NCBI GenBank assembly: GCA_045543555.1
Contig: JAZQMQ010000018.1
Location: 17,854-81,853 of the forward strand
Length of the DNA: 64,000 nt
DNA from: Colimorpha_A sp045543555
Lineage (GTDB): Bacteria > Bacillota > Clostridia > Oscillospirales > CAG-272
Reading direction: 5' to 3'
The translations under genes and the position numbers were made by a program. How positions within the stretch are numbered: position 1 is the first letter of the stretch; every line of letters starts with the position of its first letter. Of the stretch, positions 8,415 to 16,318 are shown piece by piece. The notes below the pieces were generated by a model. It did not search any database. It was not told the origin of the DNA and saw nothing but the letters and a program-made list of their open reading frames with translations.

Positions 8415-8939
8415 ATGAAAAGAAAAGAAATTGAAAAGCTTGTGCTCAGTGGTATGTTCCTTGCAATAGGAATGGTACTTCCTATGCTGACGATGCAAAT
8501 TAAGGAAATAGGCGATACACTCCTTCCCATGCATCTCCCGGTACTTCTTTGCGGATTTATATGCGGTTGGTCATACGGTGGAATGGTTGGGTTCATCTTG
8601 CCGTTTTTTAGGAGCCTTATTTTTGAAATGCCGCCAATTTATCCTCAGGCAGTTTGGACGTCGATGGAGCTGATGACTTACGGAATTGTCTGCGGTATAT
8701 TATATTCAGTCATCGGGAAAAAGAAGCTTTGGGCTGTTTATTGCTCTCTCATTATATCCATGATTGCAGGCAGAATAGTTTGGGGTATTACAAAAGCCAT
8801 ACTTCTCGGTGTATCCGGTAAGAGCTTTACGTTTACAGCATTTATGATCGGAGGCTTTGCTGATGCTTTGCCGGGAGTTATTATACAGCTTATCCTTGTT
8901 CCCACAATCGTAATCCTATATGAAAAAAGAAGAGTATAA
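8415..8939 (+). CDS. ECF transporter S component family protein
   Basis: A roughly 174-residue hydrophobic protein with about five or six membrane helices. The first helix region LVLSGMFLAIGMVLPMLTMQ and the next loop LLPMHLPVLLCGFICGWSYG are typical of ECF-family substrate-capture subunits, which bind a vitamin or cofactor and share an energising module encoded elsewhere. ATG at 8415 is preferred over a GTG at 8403 in the same frame; neither has a strong ribosome binding site. It stands alone behind its own promoter, as is usual for group II ECF systems. Substrate unknown. Confidence 0.82.
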   Translation: MKRKEIEKLVLSGMFLAIGMVLPMLTMQIKEIGDTLLPMHLPVLLCGFICGWSYGGMVGFILPFFRSLIFEMPPIYPQAVWTSMELMTYGIVCGILYSVIGKKKLWAVYCSLIISMIAGRIVWGITKAILLGVSGKSFTFTAFMIGGFADALPGVIIQLILVPTIVILYEKRRV

Positions 8940-9078
8940 GGGCTGATACCGACGCTTGACAAATTGATCTGAATCGGTTTCCGCTCTTTTATAATTGTAA
9001 TTATAAGTGTGCTCTAAGAGCCGGAAATACGTTTTCCTGCGAGCAGAAAAAGAAAGATACACAACGGAGATTATTTAC

Positions 9079-9599
9079 ATGGAAATTTTGGGCTACGCAT
9101 GCGGAGTCGTGGCGGTAATACTGTTTATTTAATCTTATCAGGTATTTGATAAGAAAAAATGCTTCTCATTCAGACTGTAGCAACTTTTATGAACGGTATG
9201 CAATATCTTTTTCTCGGAGCATGTTCCGGACTTGCGATGAATATTTTGGGAATTGCCAGAAATCTAATCTATAGCAATAAGGAAAAGAGCAAGATCTGCG
9301 CAGCGAAATGGATGCCATGTGCTTTTGCCGCACTTATGGCAGGTGTCAGTATCTTCATGTGGGAAGCATATTACTCAATATTCATAATTCTGGGAATAAT
9401 GATAAATACAGTATGCTTAGGTGTGTTTGATTCACAGCATATCAGATGGAGCATACTTATAAGCTGCCCCTTGATATTCATCTACAATGCCTTTACGGGA
9501 GCATATCCGGGAATGCTTAATGAAAGCATTTCGCCTGTATCGGCTATCGTTGGTATCATAAGATACCGTCGTGCGAAAAAAGAGGGAAAAACGGCATAA
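9079..9599 (+). pseudogene. YgjV-like inner-membrane protein, stop codon plus frameshift
   Basis: An ATG at 9079 behind CGGAG opens MEILGYACGVVAVILFI, then meets TAA (9130-9132); the frame continues as SYQVFDKKK up to a run of A. The rest of the protein follows in another frame from 9159 (MLLIQTVATFMNGMQYLFLG, then NLIYSNKEKSK and three more membrane segments). Joined, the parts make a full-length YgjV-like protein of about 173 residues. A shortened product starting at 9159 could be made but would lack the first helix and has no clear ribosome binding site. The segment resembles the remnant at the left edge. Confidence 0.68.
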
Positions 9600-9632
9600 T
9601 CTGATTTTCTTGTTTTGAAAGAGTTGGATCAT

Positions 9633-9942
9633 ATGGAAATAATTAAGGATTTGTATTATTCAAAAGATCGTGATCTGGACAGATCTCTTGATATATATCC
9701 CCGACGGAAAAAGCGTAGCGGTTTTCGTTTATTTTCAAGGAGGCCTTATTGTATCGGATAACGATATGGAGAATCGCTATGAGCAAACCATGCTGATGCT
9801 TTCTACGATGAAATCATTTGGATATAAAGGATACGACCATATTGTCATACACGGTACACATTGTTCGTACTGCGCGGAGTGTGATGCGGACGGAAACAGT
9901 GTTCTTACAAAAATGATCTTCGATTTTGTGGATAACGAATAA
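9633..9942 (+). pseudogene. Alpha/beta-hydrolase (esterase) remnant with large deletion
   Basis: The ATG at 9633 opens MEIIKDLYYSKDRDLDRSLD, a usual esterase start; after a frameshift near 9700 comes PDGKSVAVFVYFQGGL, matching the oxyanion HGGG strand with Gln in place of the first His. The sequence then jumps to the C-terminus (NRYEQTMLMLSTMKSFGY, HCSYC, MIFDFVDN). The nucleophile elbow and most of the core are gone, leaving about 100 of the usual 250-300 residues. The remnant is certainly non-functional. The precise family is inferred. Confidence 0.7.
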
Positions 9943-9947
9943 TAAAA

Positions 9948-9979
9948 CAGAACGCAGATGACTTCACATCTGCGTTCTG
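9948..9979. terminator. Bidirectional terminator
   Basis: CAGAACGCAGATG (9948-9960) pairs with CATCTGCGTTCTG (9967-9979), with T-rich sequence on both exits. It lies between the convergent esterase remnant and the cotH-like gene. Confidence 0.88.
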
Positions 9980-9982
9980 CTT

Positions 9983-11686
9983 TTATATATTGTTGTCCAT
10001 CCAGCTCCAACGGTTTACTATAAAGTCACGGATATATTGAATATGGGACTGGTAGGTCTTGTATTTTGTAATGCTTTTAGGCTGGGGGCTTACGGCTCTT
10101 TTTCCGAGTACGTTCCAAACCTTGAAGTTATATTCTGCACTTACAGAGAGTGTTTTTCCCATTTCGTCAACACAGTACAGTGCTTTTTCAAGAAGATCGT
10201 CCTTCGCCTCATCCCAGCGAAGCTTAAGCTTTGCTTTGAATGCAGGATCTTTCATGAGATAACACATCCAGTTGTCGTCGATATATTCGTGCTTTTGGGA
10301 AAGATTTGCCCAGGATGTGTAGTCACCGAAATCGTTGTACAGATTACCCATTGCAAGATCGTAATCCCAAATAGGACCCATTTTAAGCAGTCCGCCGCTT
10401 TCCTTCATTATGAAGCAACTGCGTCTGAAGCAGGATTCGAGATTGTAGAAAAGCTCTGTGGATATAAACCAATCGATAAGATAGTCAACGTCGATATAGT
10501 TTTCGTAACCGTTTAAGGTTTTGACCGCTGAATTTGCTTTTTTTACGTAATCTATAATGAAGTTTGCTTGTTCCTTTATAATTTTATCATCTTCGGGATA
10601 TTCTATTGAGCAGTAGCGCACAAGGTCGGTGTGCAATGCGGTAAGACCGTATTGATCGTCGTCTTCAACACCTCCTATTTCTATAAGGAAGGAAGTGTCT
10701 GCTTCGCCGTTGTCTTTGGGAAGATCGATTCTGTTCTCCGAGATGTCTCTGTCCTCCCCTATAGTGTATACACCGATATATACACCGTTCAAAAATACGT
10801 TTACGGGGTATTGAGAGAGCGGACAAAGCTCGTGTGAGAGTACCTTTGAGGTTTCGTGTGCCACGAAATTTCTTATTAGTGAGTAATCAGCGTAGTTTGC
10901 AAGAAGTATCCATTTTTTTGCTTCTGCCATGCCGAGAACTTCGGTCTTATTATAAAATTTAAGCTTGTACGGCTTTTTCGCCCAACCCCAAGTGGAATTT
11001 CCTCTTCCTTTTATCTCTGCTCGGGTAGGCTCAAGTGATGCAAATCCCTCCGGAAGATACCAACCGTTAACGCCTTCGGCATCGATTGTGACCATGGCAT
11101 CAATATATTCTTCTTTCGAGACAATTCCTTTTCCTTCTTCGGTGTCTATGCTTATTACAGGAATTACATTACCGCTGTATTCAACTATTATTTCATATTG
11201 TTTTGTGAGACCGTCGTTATCGGTCAGCGTGATGTAGCAATTGTCTGTCAAATTGACCTTGCCACCATTGTTGGCACTTGAAAATTCGACCGTTGCGGCA
11301 TCTGCTTCAACGTCAACAATCGCATTTTTCAGAGTGAATGAGTCTGTTGGAGCAATGACGGTGAAGATTGCTTTACCATCTTCAATAACAGCGGTCAGAC
11401 TCTCGCACATATTTTTATTTTTGTTTTTATCGACCGTCAATGAGATAAGAAAGCAGCTTGGCTTCGGTGGCTCGGTTGTTACCTCCTCGGTTGTTGTTAT
11501 CGCCTCTGTCGTTTCAGCTTCCGTCGTTTCTTCGGTTTTTGTGGTGGATGACGGAGTGTTTGGCTGGGTTATGGGGGCGGTTTCAGTTTCGGTAAACTTT
11601 GGGGCAGAGTTTTTCTCTGCACAGCCTACGGCAGAAAAAAGCAACGAGACTGAAGCAAGAATTAATGCGATTAGTCGTTTGATCAT
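9983..11686 (-). CDS. CotH kinase family lipoprotein
   Basis: A 567-residue lipoprotein. The signal peptide ends in SAVGC (Cys22), followed by a Thr/Glu/Pro-rich linker (about residues 28-75), a beta-rich domain with cadherin-like-type sequence (about 77-170) and a CotH domain (about 180-560). CotH landmarks are EIKGRGNSTWGWAKKPYKLK, FLNGVYIGVYTIGED and the late GPIWDYDLAMGN. In Bacillus CotH is a spore-coat protein kinase; extracellular CotH proteins of Clostridia are often linked to cellulosome or surface functions. GAGGTG lies 10 bases before the start. It is monocistronic with its own promoter and intact among decayed neighbours. Confidence 0.88.
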   Translation of the reverse strand: MIKRLIALILASVSLLFSAVGCAEKNSAPKFTETETAPITQPNTPSSTTKTEETTEAETTEAITTTEEVTTEPPKPSCFLISLTVDKNKNKNMCESLTAVIEDGKAIFTVIAPTDSFTLKNAIVDVEADAATVEFSSANNGGKVNLTDNCYITLTDNDGLTKQYEIIVEYSGNVIPVISIDTEEGKGIVSKEEYIDAMVTIDAEGVNGWYLPEGFASLEPTRAEIKGRGNSTWGWAKKPYKLKFYNKTEVLGMAEAKKWILLANYADYSLIRNFVAHETSKVLSHELCPLSQYPVNVFLNGVYIGVYTIGEDRDISENRIDLPKDNGEADTSFLIEIGGVEDDDQYGLTALHTDLVRYCSIEYPEDDKIIKEQANFIIDYVKKANSAVKTLNGYENYIDVDYLIDWFISTELFYNLESCFRRSCFIMKESGGLLKMGPIWDYDLAMGNLYNDFGDYTSWANLSQKHEYIDDNWMCYLMKDPAFKAKLKLRWDEAKDDLLEKALYCVDEMGKTLSVSAEYNFKVWNVLGKRAVSPQPKSITKYKTYQSHIQYIRDFIVNRWSWMDNNI

Positions 11687-11716
11687 TATAAAAACACCTC
11701 GTTTAGAGTTACATTA

Positions 11717-11745
11717 ATTATAATGTTACAGGACCGTTTTGTCAA
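11717..11745 (-). promoter_or_regulatory. Sigma-A promoter of the CotH-like gene
   Basis: On the minus strand TTGACA (11745-11740) and TATAAT (11722-11717) are 17 bases apart, both exact consensus. Confidence 0.85.
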
Positions 11746-11845
11746 TACGGCATTTAAAACTTAAAGTGCCGCTTAAAAACTTGTATGACGTGTGATATAA
11801 TTAATATCGGAATTACTCGGATATTTCACTTGATTGGAGAATATT

Positions 11846-12655
11846 ATGTTCCGAGAAAAGATCATAGAAAAATTTGTACTGGGAAAAAATGGTGATCGCT
11901 GATTGGCGAGGATATTATCGTTGAAGGAAAATATTTTTACGCGGTAATCGACGGAGTTACATCAAAAAGTACAAAAACTTATAACGGTATGGAAACCGGA
12001 CGCTATGGTGCTTATCTTGTCGCACAGGCAATAGAGGACCTTGATGAATGGGATACGGCTGAGGAGGCTTTGAAAAAGATCGACAGCTGGATCGCGGATC
12101 AGTATGGCGATGAACTGCCCCCACCTGAGGAAAGGATACAGGCATGCGCGGTGATATACAGCCGTGCAAGAAGGGAAGTATGGAACTACGGAGACTGTGC
12201 TCTCATTATAAATGGTAACGTATATACTCACGAAAAGAAGATCGATCAGGTGCTTGGCGGTCTCAGGGCCTTTATAATTCACGAAGCAATTAAGCTGGGC
12301 TGCGATACGGACTCGCTTTATGAAAACGACTTCGGCAGGGAAGCGATAATGCCGTATTTGAAGAAGCAGGCGATTTTTGCAAATCCCGACGGACCGTTCG
12401 GATATCCCGTTATCGACGGAAGCGGAATCAACGTATCGATGATCAAGGTGTACGGGGTTGAAAAGGGGGGATATGGTAGTTCTTGCAAGTGACGGATATC
12501 CCGCCATTTGCCCAACGCTCGATGAGTCTGAGAAGGAGCTTAAGAGAATTCTTGATAGCGATCCGCTTGCTATTTGTGAAAACATTCAGACAAAAATGAT
12601 GGTTAAAGGAAATCTGTCGTTTGATGACAGAGCTTACCTCTGCTTTGAAGTATAA
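11846..12655 (+). pseudogene. PP2C-like protein phosphatase family gene with two frameshifts
   Basis: Three frames join into one protein: MFREKIIEKFVLGKNGD, then after a one-base slip near 11895 LIGEDIIVEGKYFYAVIDGV through NYGDCALIINGNVYTH and GREAIMPYLKKQ, then after a slip in a run of six G near 12466 VVLASDGYPAICPTLDESEK and SFDDRAYLCF. VIDGV, YGDC, LASDGYP and SFDDRAYL resemble the metal-binding strands of PP2C-type Ser/Thr phosphatases, an inference by eye. Both lesions are single-base, one in a homopolymer, so phase variation or sequencing error is more possible here than for its neighbours. Confidence 0.62.
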
Positions 12656-12721
12656 TTATACACGCAAGTCAGATCAAAGGAATAAAATAATCATAAAAAG
12701 TAATAATTTGTTAAAAATACC

Positions 12722-12911
12722 TTGACAAATGATTAAAGATGAGGTAAAATGTCAGTAAATCTCTATGCAATTCTACTCCTGGGCTTTTTAACGGCGTGAT
12801 CGTATCGAAGGCCCTTAAATATTGCATATATTATTTTGAATATACGGTGAACACGCTGTTACGTGCCACCTTATATTATAAATTATTATTATGTTTTGGA
12901 GGAAACCCAAG
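12722..12911 (+). promoter_or_regulatory. Promoter and long structured leader of the Opp operon
   Basis: TTGACA (12722-12727) and TAAAAT (12745-12750) have a 17-base spacer, placing transcription start about 12757 and leaving a leader of about 155 bases. The leader contains possible stems such as GGGC/GGCCC around 12781-12816 and CACG/CGTG around 12850-12864, then GGAGGAAA (12898-12905). It matches no riboswitch class I recognise. It may stabilise the mRNA of the very strongly expressed binding protein. Confidence 0.6.
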
Positions 12912-15134
12912 ATGAAAAGAACCAGACTTCTGTCTCTTCTTCTTATCGTTTTTCTTGTAGTTGGCGTTCTCGCCGGCTGCTCAGAGAAGAAGGACAAAGG
13001 CTACGTTTTCGATCCCGCTGACGTAGTCGCACACAAGTCCTACACCTCCGTCTACGATGAAATCGGTTCCAAGATCACCGCAGACATGGTTGTAGAAAAA
13101 GACGGTTTTGCTTACGTTACCTATGAGGGCGTAGAGTATGAGCTTGGTATGGACTTCCTGTCCATGGCTATGGTTTATAACTGCACTCCTAAGGGCAACT
13201 TCAAGACCGCTGAAGAGGTTTACAACTTCTGGTGGAAGCTCTATATGCAGAGATGGAACTATCTCGCTCCTGAGATCCCGCTCTATTCCAACCAGTACTT
13301 CGACCTCTACAACGCTAAGATCGAAGGCTTTGAAACCACTCCTTACTGGAGTGCTGCTGATGCCATCATCAAGGCAACCGTTAAGACTGAAGACAACTCC
13401 GTAATTCTCGGCTCTTCTACCGAGCTTTCCGGCGCTTTCCGTAACTCCAGCTGGGGTAAGTCTTCTCCCGGATCTTCCGACCTCGATATCCAGAACCTCA
13501 CCTCCGGACACGGCACTGTTCAGACCGGTCCTGACGGCGCAATGCTTTGGAATATGCAGGCTCTTGCTGCGGTTCCTACCTCTGTTAAGAACGAGGACGG
13601 CACTCTCACCTACACCATCAAGGTTAGAAACGACCTTAAGTTCTCCGATGGCTCCGCTATCAACGCAAAGAACTACATCGTATCTATCCTTGCTAACTCC
13701 ACCGCTGTTGCAGTAGCAGCAGGCGGAACCGGTAACTCCGGTATGCAGATTGTTGGTTATGATGCATTCAAGGGCTATGAAGGCAAGAACGATGGCCAGG
13801 CAGTGCTTGACAAGGATGGCAACGCTACCGACGTTGTTGCTTCCAAGTACTTCTCCGGCGTTAAGCTTATCGACGACTACACCTTCTCCATCACCTTCCT
13901 TGCTGATTACGCAGATTACTACTATGTAATGTCCTACGCTTCCTACTCTCCCGTTCCTATGGCTCTCTATGCTGGCGAGTACGACATCATCGTAAACGAC
14001 GACAAGAGCTGCGGTCTTGCTGACGGCTTCTATGCTAAGGCAACCAAGGACGGCGTTGAGCAGTACACTATGGCTGAGGTTATCGTCAACAACCTCAAGT
14101 GGGATTCCGCTCTTCCTTACTCCGGACCCTACGTAGTTAAGAACTACGACGCTGCTAACCTCATCGCTACCCTCGAGCTCAACCCCAACTATCCCGGTGA
14201 CGACGCTCGTGGCAAGGCTACCATCAAGACCATCACCTACGTAAAGATGGTTTCTGAGACTCAGATGGACCAGTTCAAGACCGGTCAGATCGACGTTCTC
14301 GCTGGTATCACCGGCGGTGCTGACACCAAGGCTGCTCTTGCACTCGTTGCTGAGAGCCCCGACAAGTATGCTGAGACTCACTATGACCGTGCAGGTTACG
14401 GTAAGCTCGCATTCCGTGGCGACCTCGGTCCTACCGCTATGGTAGAGGTTCGTCAGGCAATCATGTACACCATCAACCGTCCTGAGTTCGCTCAGAACTT
14501 CACCGGCGGTTACGGTTCCGTTGTTCATGGTCCTTACTACACCGGTATGGCTGCATACAAGGCAAATGAGAGCATTCTCAACCTTAACCCCTACGCATAC
14601 AGCTCCGACAGCGCTATCGAAGTTCTCGAAGAGGGCGGTTGGATCTACAATAAGGACGGCTCTGAATACGACGCAGAAAAGGGCGGCGTACGTTACAAGA
14701 AGCTTTCCGGCTTCGAGCTCTCCGAGCAGAACCTTAAGTACTCCTCTATCGACGGTAAGTACAAGACCGTTAAGGTAGGCGAAGACTTCTATATGCCTCT
14801 TGCAATCAACTGGTACGGCACTCAGCCTAACGACGTTACCGACCAGCTTATCACTGCATGGCAGAACAACCCCAACGCTACTACCGCAATCGGTATGTAC
14901 ATCACCTACACCAGCTGTGATTTCAACTCCGGTCTCTACGGTGAGTACCTCCAGATCGAGCAGTACGGTTGGGACGGAGTTGCTAAGTGTGCCGCTATCA
15001 ACTTCGCTACCGGCTTCACTTCCGCAATCTATGATCAGTCTTACTACTGGACTATCAACCAGGATTACTACGCAGACTACTCCAACAACTACATCATGGA
15101 TGAGGCTGACTTCTGGGAGAACTACACTAAGTAA
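12912..15134 (+). CDS. Oligopeptide/dipeptide ABC transporter substrate-binding lipoprotein (SBP_bac_5), atypical order
   Basis: A 740-residue lipoprotein (lipobox LAGC, Cys23), longer than the usual 540-600. ATG 12912 follows GGAGGAAA; an upstream ATG at 12891 lacks a site. The family core runs from about residue 150 to the end, with LKFSDGSAINAKNYIVS and SGPYVVKNYD. The segment at residues 97-140 (YNFWWKLYMQRWN..., APEIPLYSNQYFDLYNAKIE) looks like the C-terminal segment of normal SBP_5 proteins, and the protein stops without that segment at its own end. Codon use is strikingly restricted (TAC, AAC, TTC, TCC favoured), pointing to very high expression. It captures peptides or a similar solute outside the cell for OppBCDF. 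Confidence 0.9.
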   Translation: MKRTRLLSLLLIVFLVVGVLAGCSEKKDKGYVFDPADVVAHKSYTSVYDEIGSKITADMVVEKDGFAYVTYEGVEYELGMDFLSMAMVYNCTPKGNFKTAEEVYNFWWKLYMQRWNYLAPEIPLYSNQYFDLYNAKIEGFETTPYWSAADAIIKATVKTEDNSVILGSSTELSGAFRNSSWGKSSPGSSDLDIQNLTSGHGTVQTGPDGAMLWNMQALAAVPTSVKNEDGTLTYTIKVRNDLKFSDGSAINAKNYIVSILANSTAVAVAAGGTGNSGMQIVGYDAFKGYEGKNDGQAVLDKDGNATDVVASKYFSGVKLIDDYTFSITFLADYADYYYVMSYASYSPVPMALYAGEYDIIVNDDKSCGLADGFYAKATKDGVEQYTMAEVIVNNLKWDSALPYSGPYVVKNYDAANLIATLELNPNYPGDDARGKATIKTITYVKMVSETQMDQFKTGQIDVLAGITGGADTKAALALVAESPDKYAETHYDRAGYGKLAFRGDLGPTAMVEVRQAIMYTINRPEFAQNFTGGYGSVVHGPYYTGMAAYKANESILNLNPYAYSSDSAIEVLEEGGWIYNKDGSEYDAEKGGVRYKKLSGFELSEQNLKYSSIDGKYKTVKVGEDFYMPLAINWYGTQPNDVTDQLITAWQNNPNATTAIGMYITYTSCDFNSGLYGEYLQIEQYGWDGVAKCAAINFATGFTSAIYDQSYYWTINQDYYADYSNNYIMDEADFWENYTK

Positions 15135-15167
15135 TTTCTTCCACAACTGAAATATCAGTGAACTAAA

Positions 15168-15212
15168 TATAGGAAGGGCGTTGAAAAATGCCCTTCCTAT
15201 ACCGCTTTTTTT
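15168..15212 (+). terminator. Terminator/attenuator between oppA and oppB
   Basis: A perfect 12-bp stem TATAGGAAGGGC (15168-15179) and GCCCTTCCTATA (15190-15201) is followed by CCGC and a T run. It probably stops most transcripts after the binding-protein gene and lets a fraction through to the permease genes, giving excess binding protein. Confidence 0.85.
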
Positions 15213-15281
15213 GTTTTTTACAATTTTATTTGATTATATCTGGATCGGCCTTGTATAAGGCCAAGAAATTGGAGGATTCCG

Positions 15282-16304
15282 ATGGGCAAATATATGTTGA
15301 AGAGAATGGTATATATTGTTCTCGTCTTCTTTATCCTCTCGTTCCTGCTGTTCATGATTTACAATATGGTTCCCGGTGCGGACAAGTCTTATGAGTATGC
15401 AAAAGCAGAATGGCAAGTTAATAAGCAGCTCGATCTTGATGAACGTGTTGCGTATTGGCAGGAAAAATTAGGAACGAACGGTACTAAATTTGAAAGATAT
15501 CTCCGTTGGATCGGAGTTTACCCCTATAAAAACGGCTCATTTAATGGAATACTGCAGGGAAATTTCGGAACTTCAACGAAATTTGCCAAGCCAGTAATTG
15601 AAGTTATAAAGGAGCCGATGGAAAATACGATATTTATTAATATTTTTGCTACTATTCTCGCACTCGGTATCACTATACCGCTCGGCATCTTCTGTGCTGT
15701 CAAGCGCGGAAGCAAGCGAGACGTAGGAGTGCAGGTCGGTACTATCGTAGGCTACAGTTTGCCGATTTTTATTATTGCGATAGTGTTCATATGGGTGTTT
15801 GCGGTGTTACTGGGCTGGTTCCCGGTATCGGGTATGCAAAACGCAAATTATCTTAGCTGGCCTAAGTGGAAGCAGTTCCTTGATAAGATGTATCATCTGT
15901 CACTTCCCCTTATCGTTATGACCTTTACGTCTCTGGGCGGTATGACACGTTTTGTCCGTGCATCCATGATCGAGGCTCTTTCCATGGACTGTATCCGTAC
16001 CGCACGTGCAAAGGGCTTAAGAGAAAAGGTAGTTATCTATACTCATGCGTTCCGCAATGCGCTTCTTCCCATTACTACCCTTATTATCGGATGGTTCCTC
16101 GGAATTTTCGGCGGATCAATGATGATCGAAAATATTTTTGCTCTTAACGGTATAGGTAAAATCTATTATGATGCTCTTCAAGCTTCTGATAATGAACTTG
16201 TACTCGGTCTTCAGCTGTTCTACATAACCATCGCACTTGTCGGTAATCTTCTTATCGATATCGCGTACGGTCTTGTAGACCCGCGTGTTCGTGTCAATAA
16301 GTAA
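15282..16304 (+). CDS. oppB: Oligopeptide ABC transporter permease OppB
   Basis: A 340-residue permease with the usual first helix (YMLKRMVYIVLVFFILSFLL), a periplasm-side domain of about 90 residues ending LQGNFGTSTKF, then five helices. The coupling loop reads SMDCIRTARAKGLREKVV. It ends with the family tail YGLVDPRVRV. GGAGG precedes the ATG by 7 bases. Length and architecture are ordinary, in contrast with OppC and OppF of the same operon. Confidence 0.93.
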   Translation: MGKYMLKRMVYIVLVFFILSFLLFMIYNMVPGADKSYEYAKAEWQVNKQLDLDERVAYWQEKLGTNGTKFERYLRWIGVYPYKNGSFNGILQGNFGTSTKFAKPVIEVIKEPMENTIFINIFATILALGITIPLGIFCAVKRGSKRDVGVQVGTIVGYSLPIFIIAIVFIWVFAVLLGWFPVSGMQNANYLSWPKWKQFLDKMYHLSLPLIVMTFTSLGGMTRFVRASMIEALSMDCIRTARAKGLREKVVIYTHAFRNALLPITTLIIGWFLGIFGGSMMIENIFALNGIGKIYYDALQASDNELVLGLQLFYITIALVGNLLIDIAYGLVDPRVRVNK

Positions 16305-16318
16305 GGAGGCAGTATAAT

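Noticed and set aside
12981..15146. 721-residue open frame on the minus strand
   Set aside because: It is antisense to oppA, whose extreme codon bias keeps the opposite strand free of stops; it has no recognisable domain or ribosome binding site.
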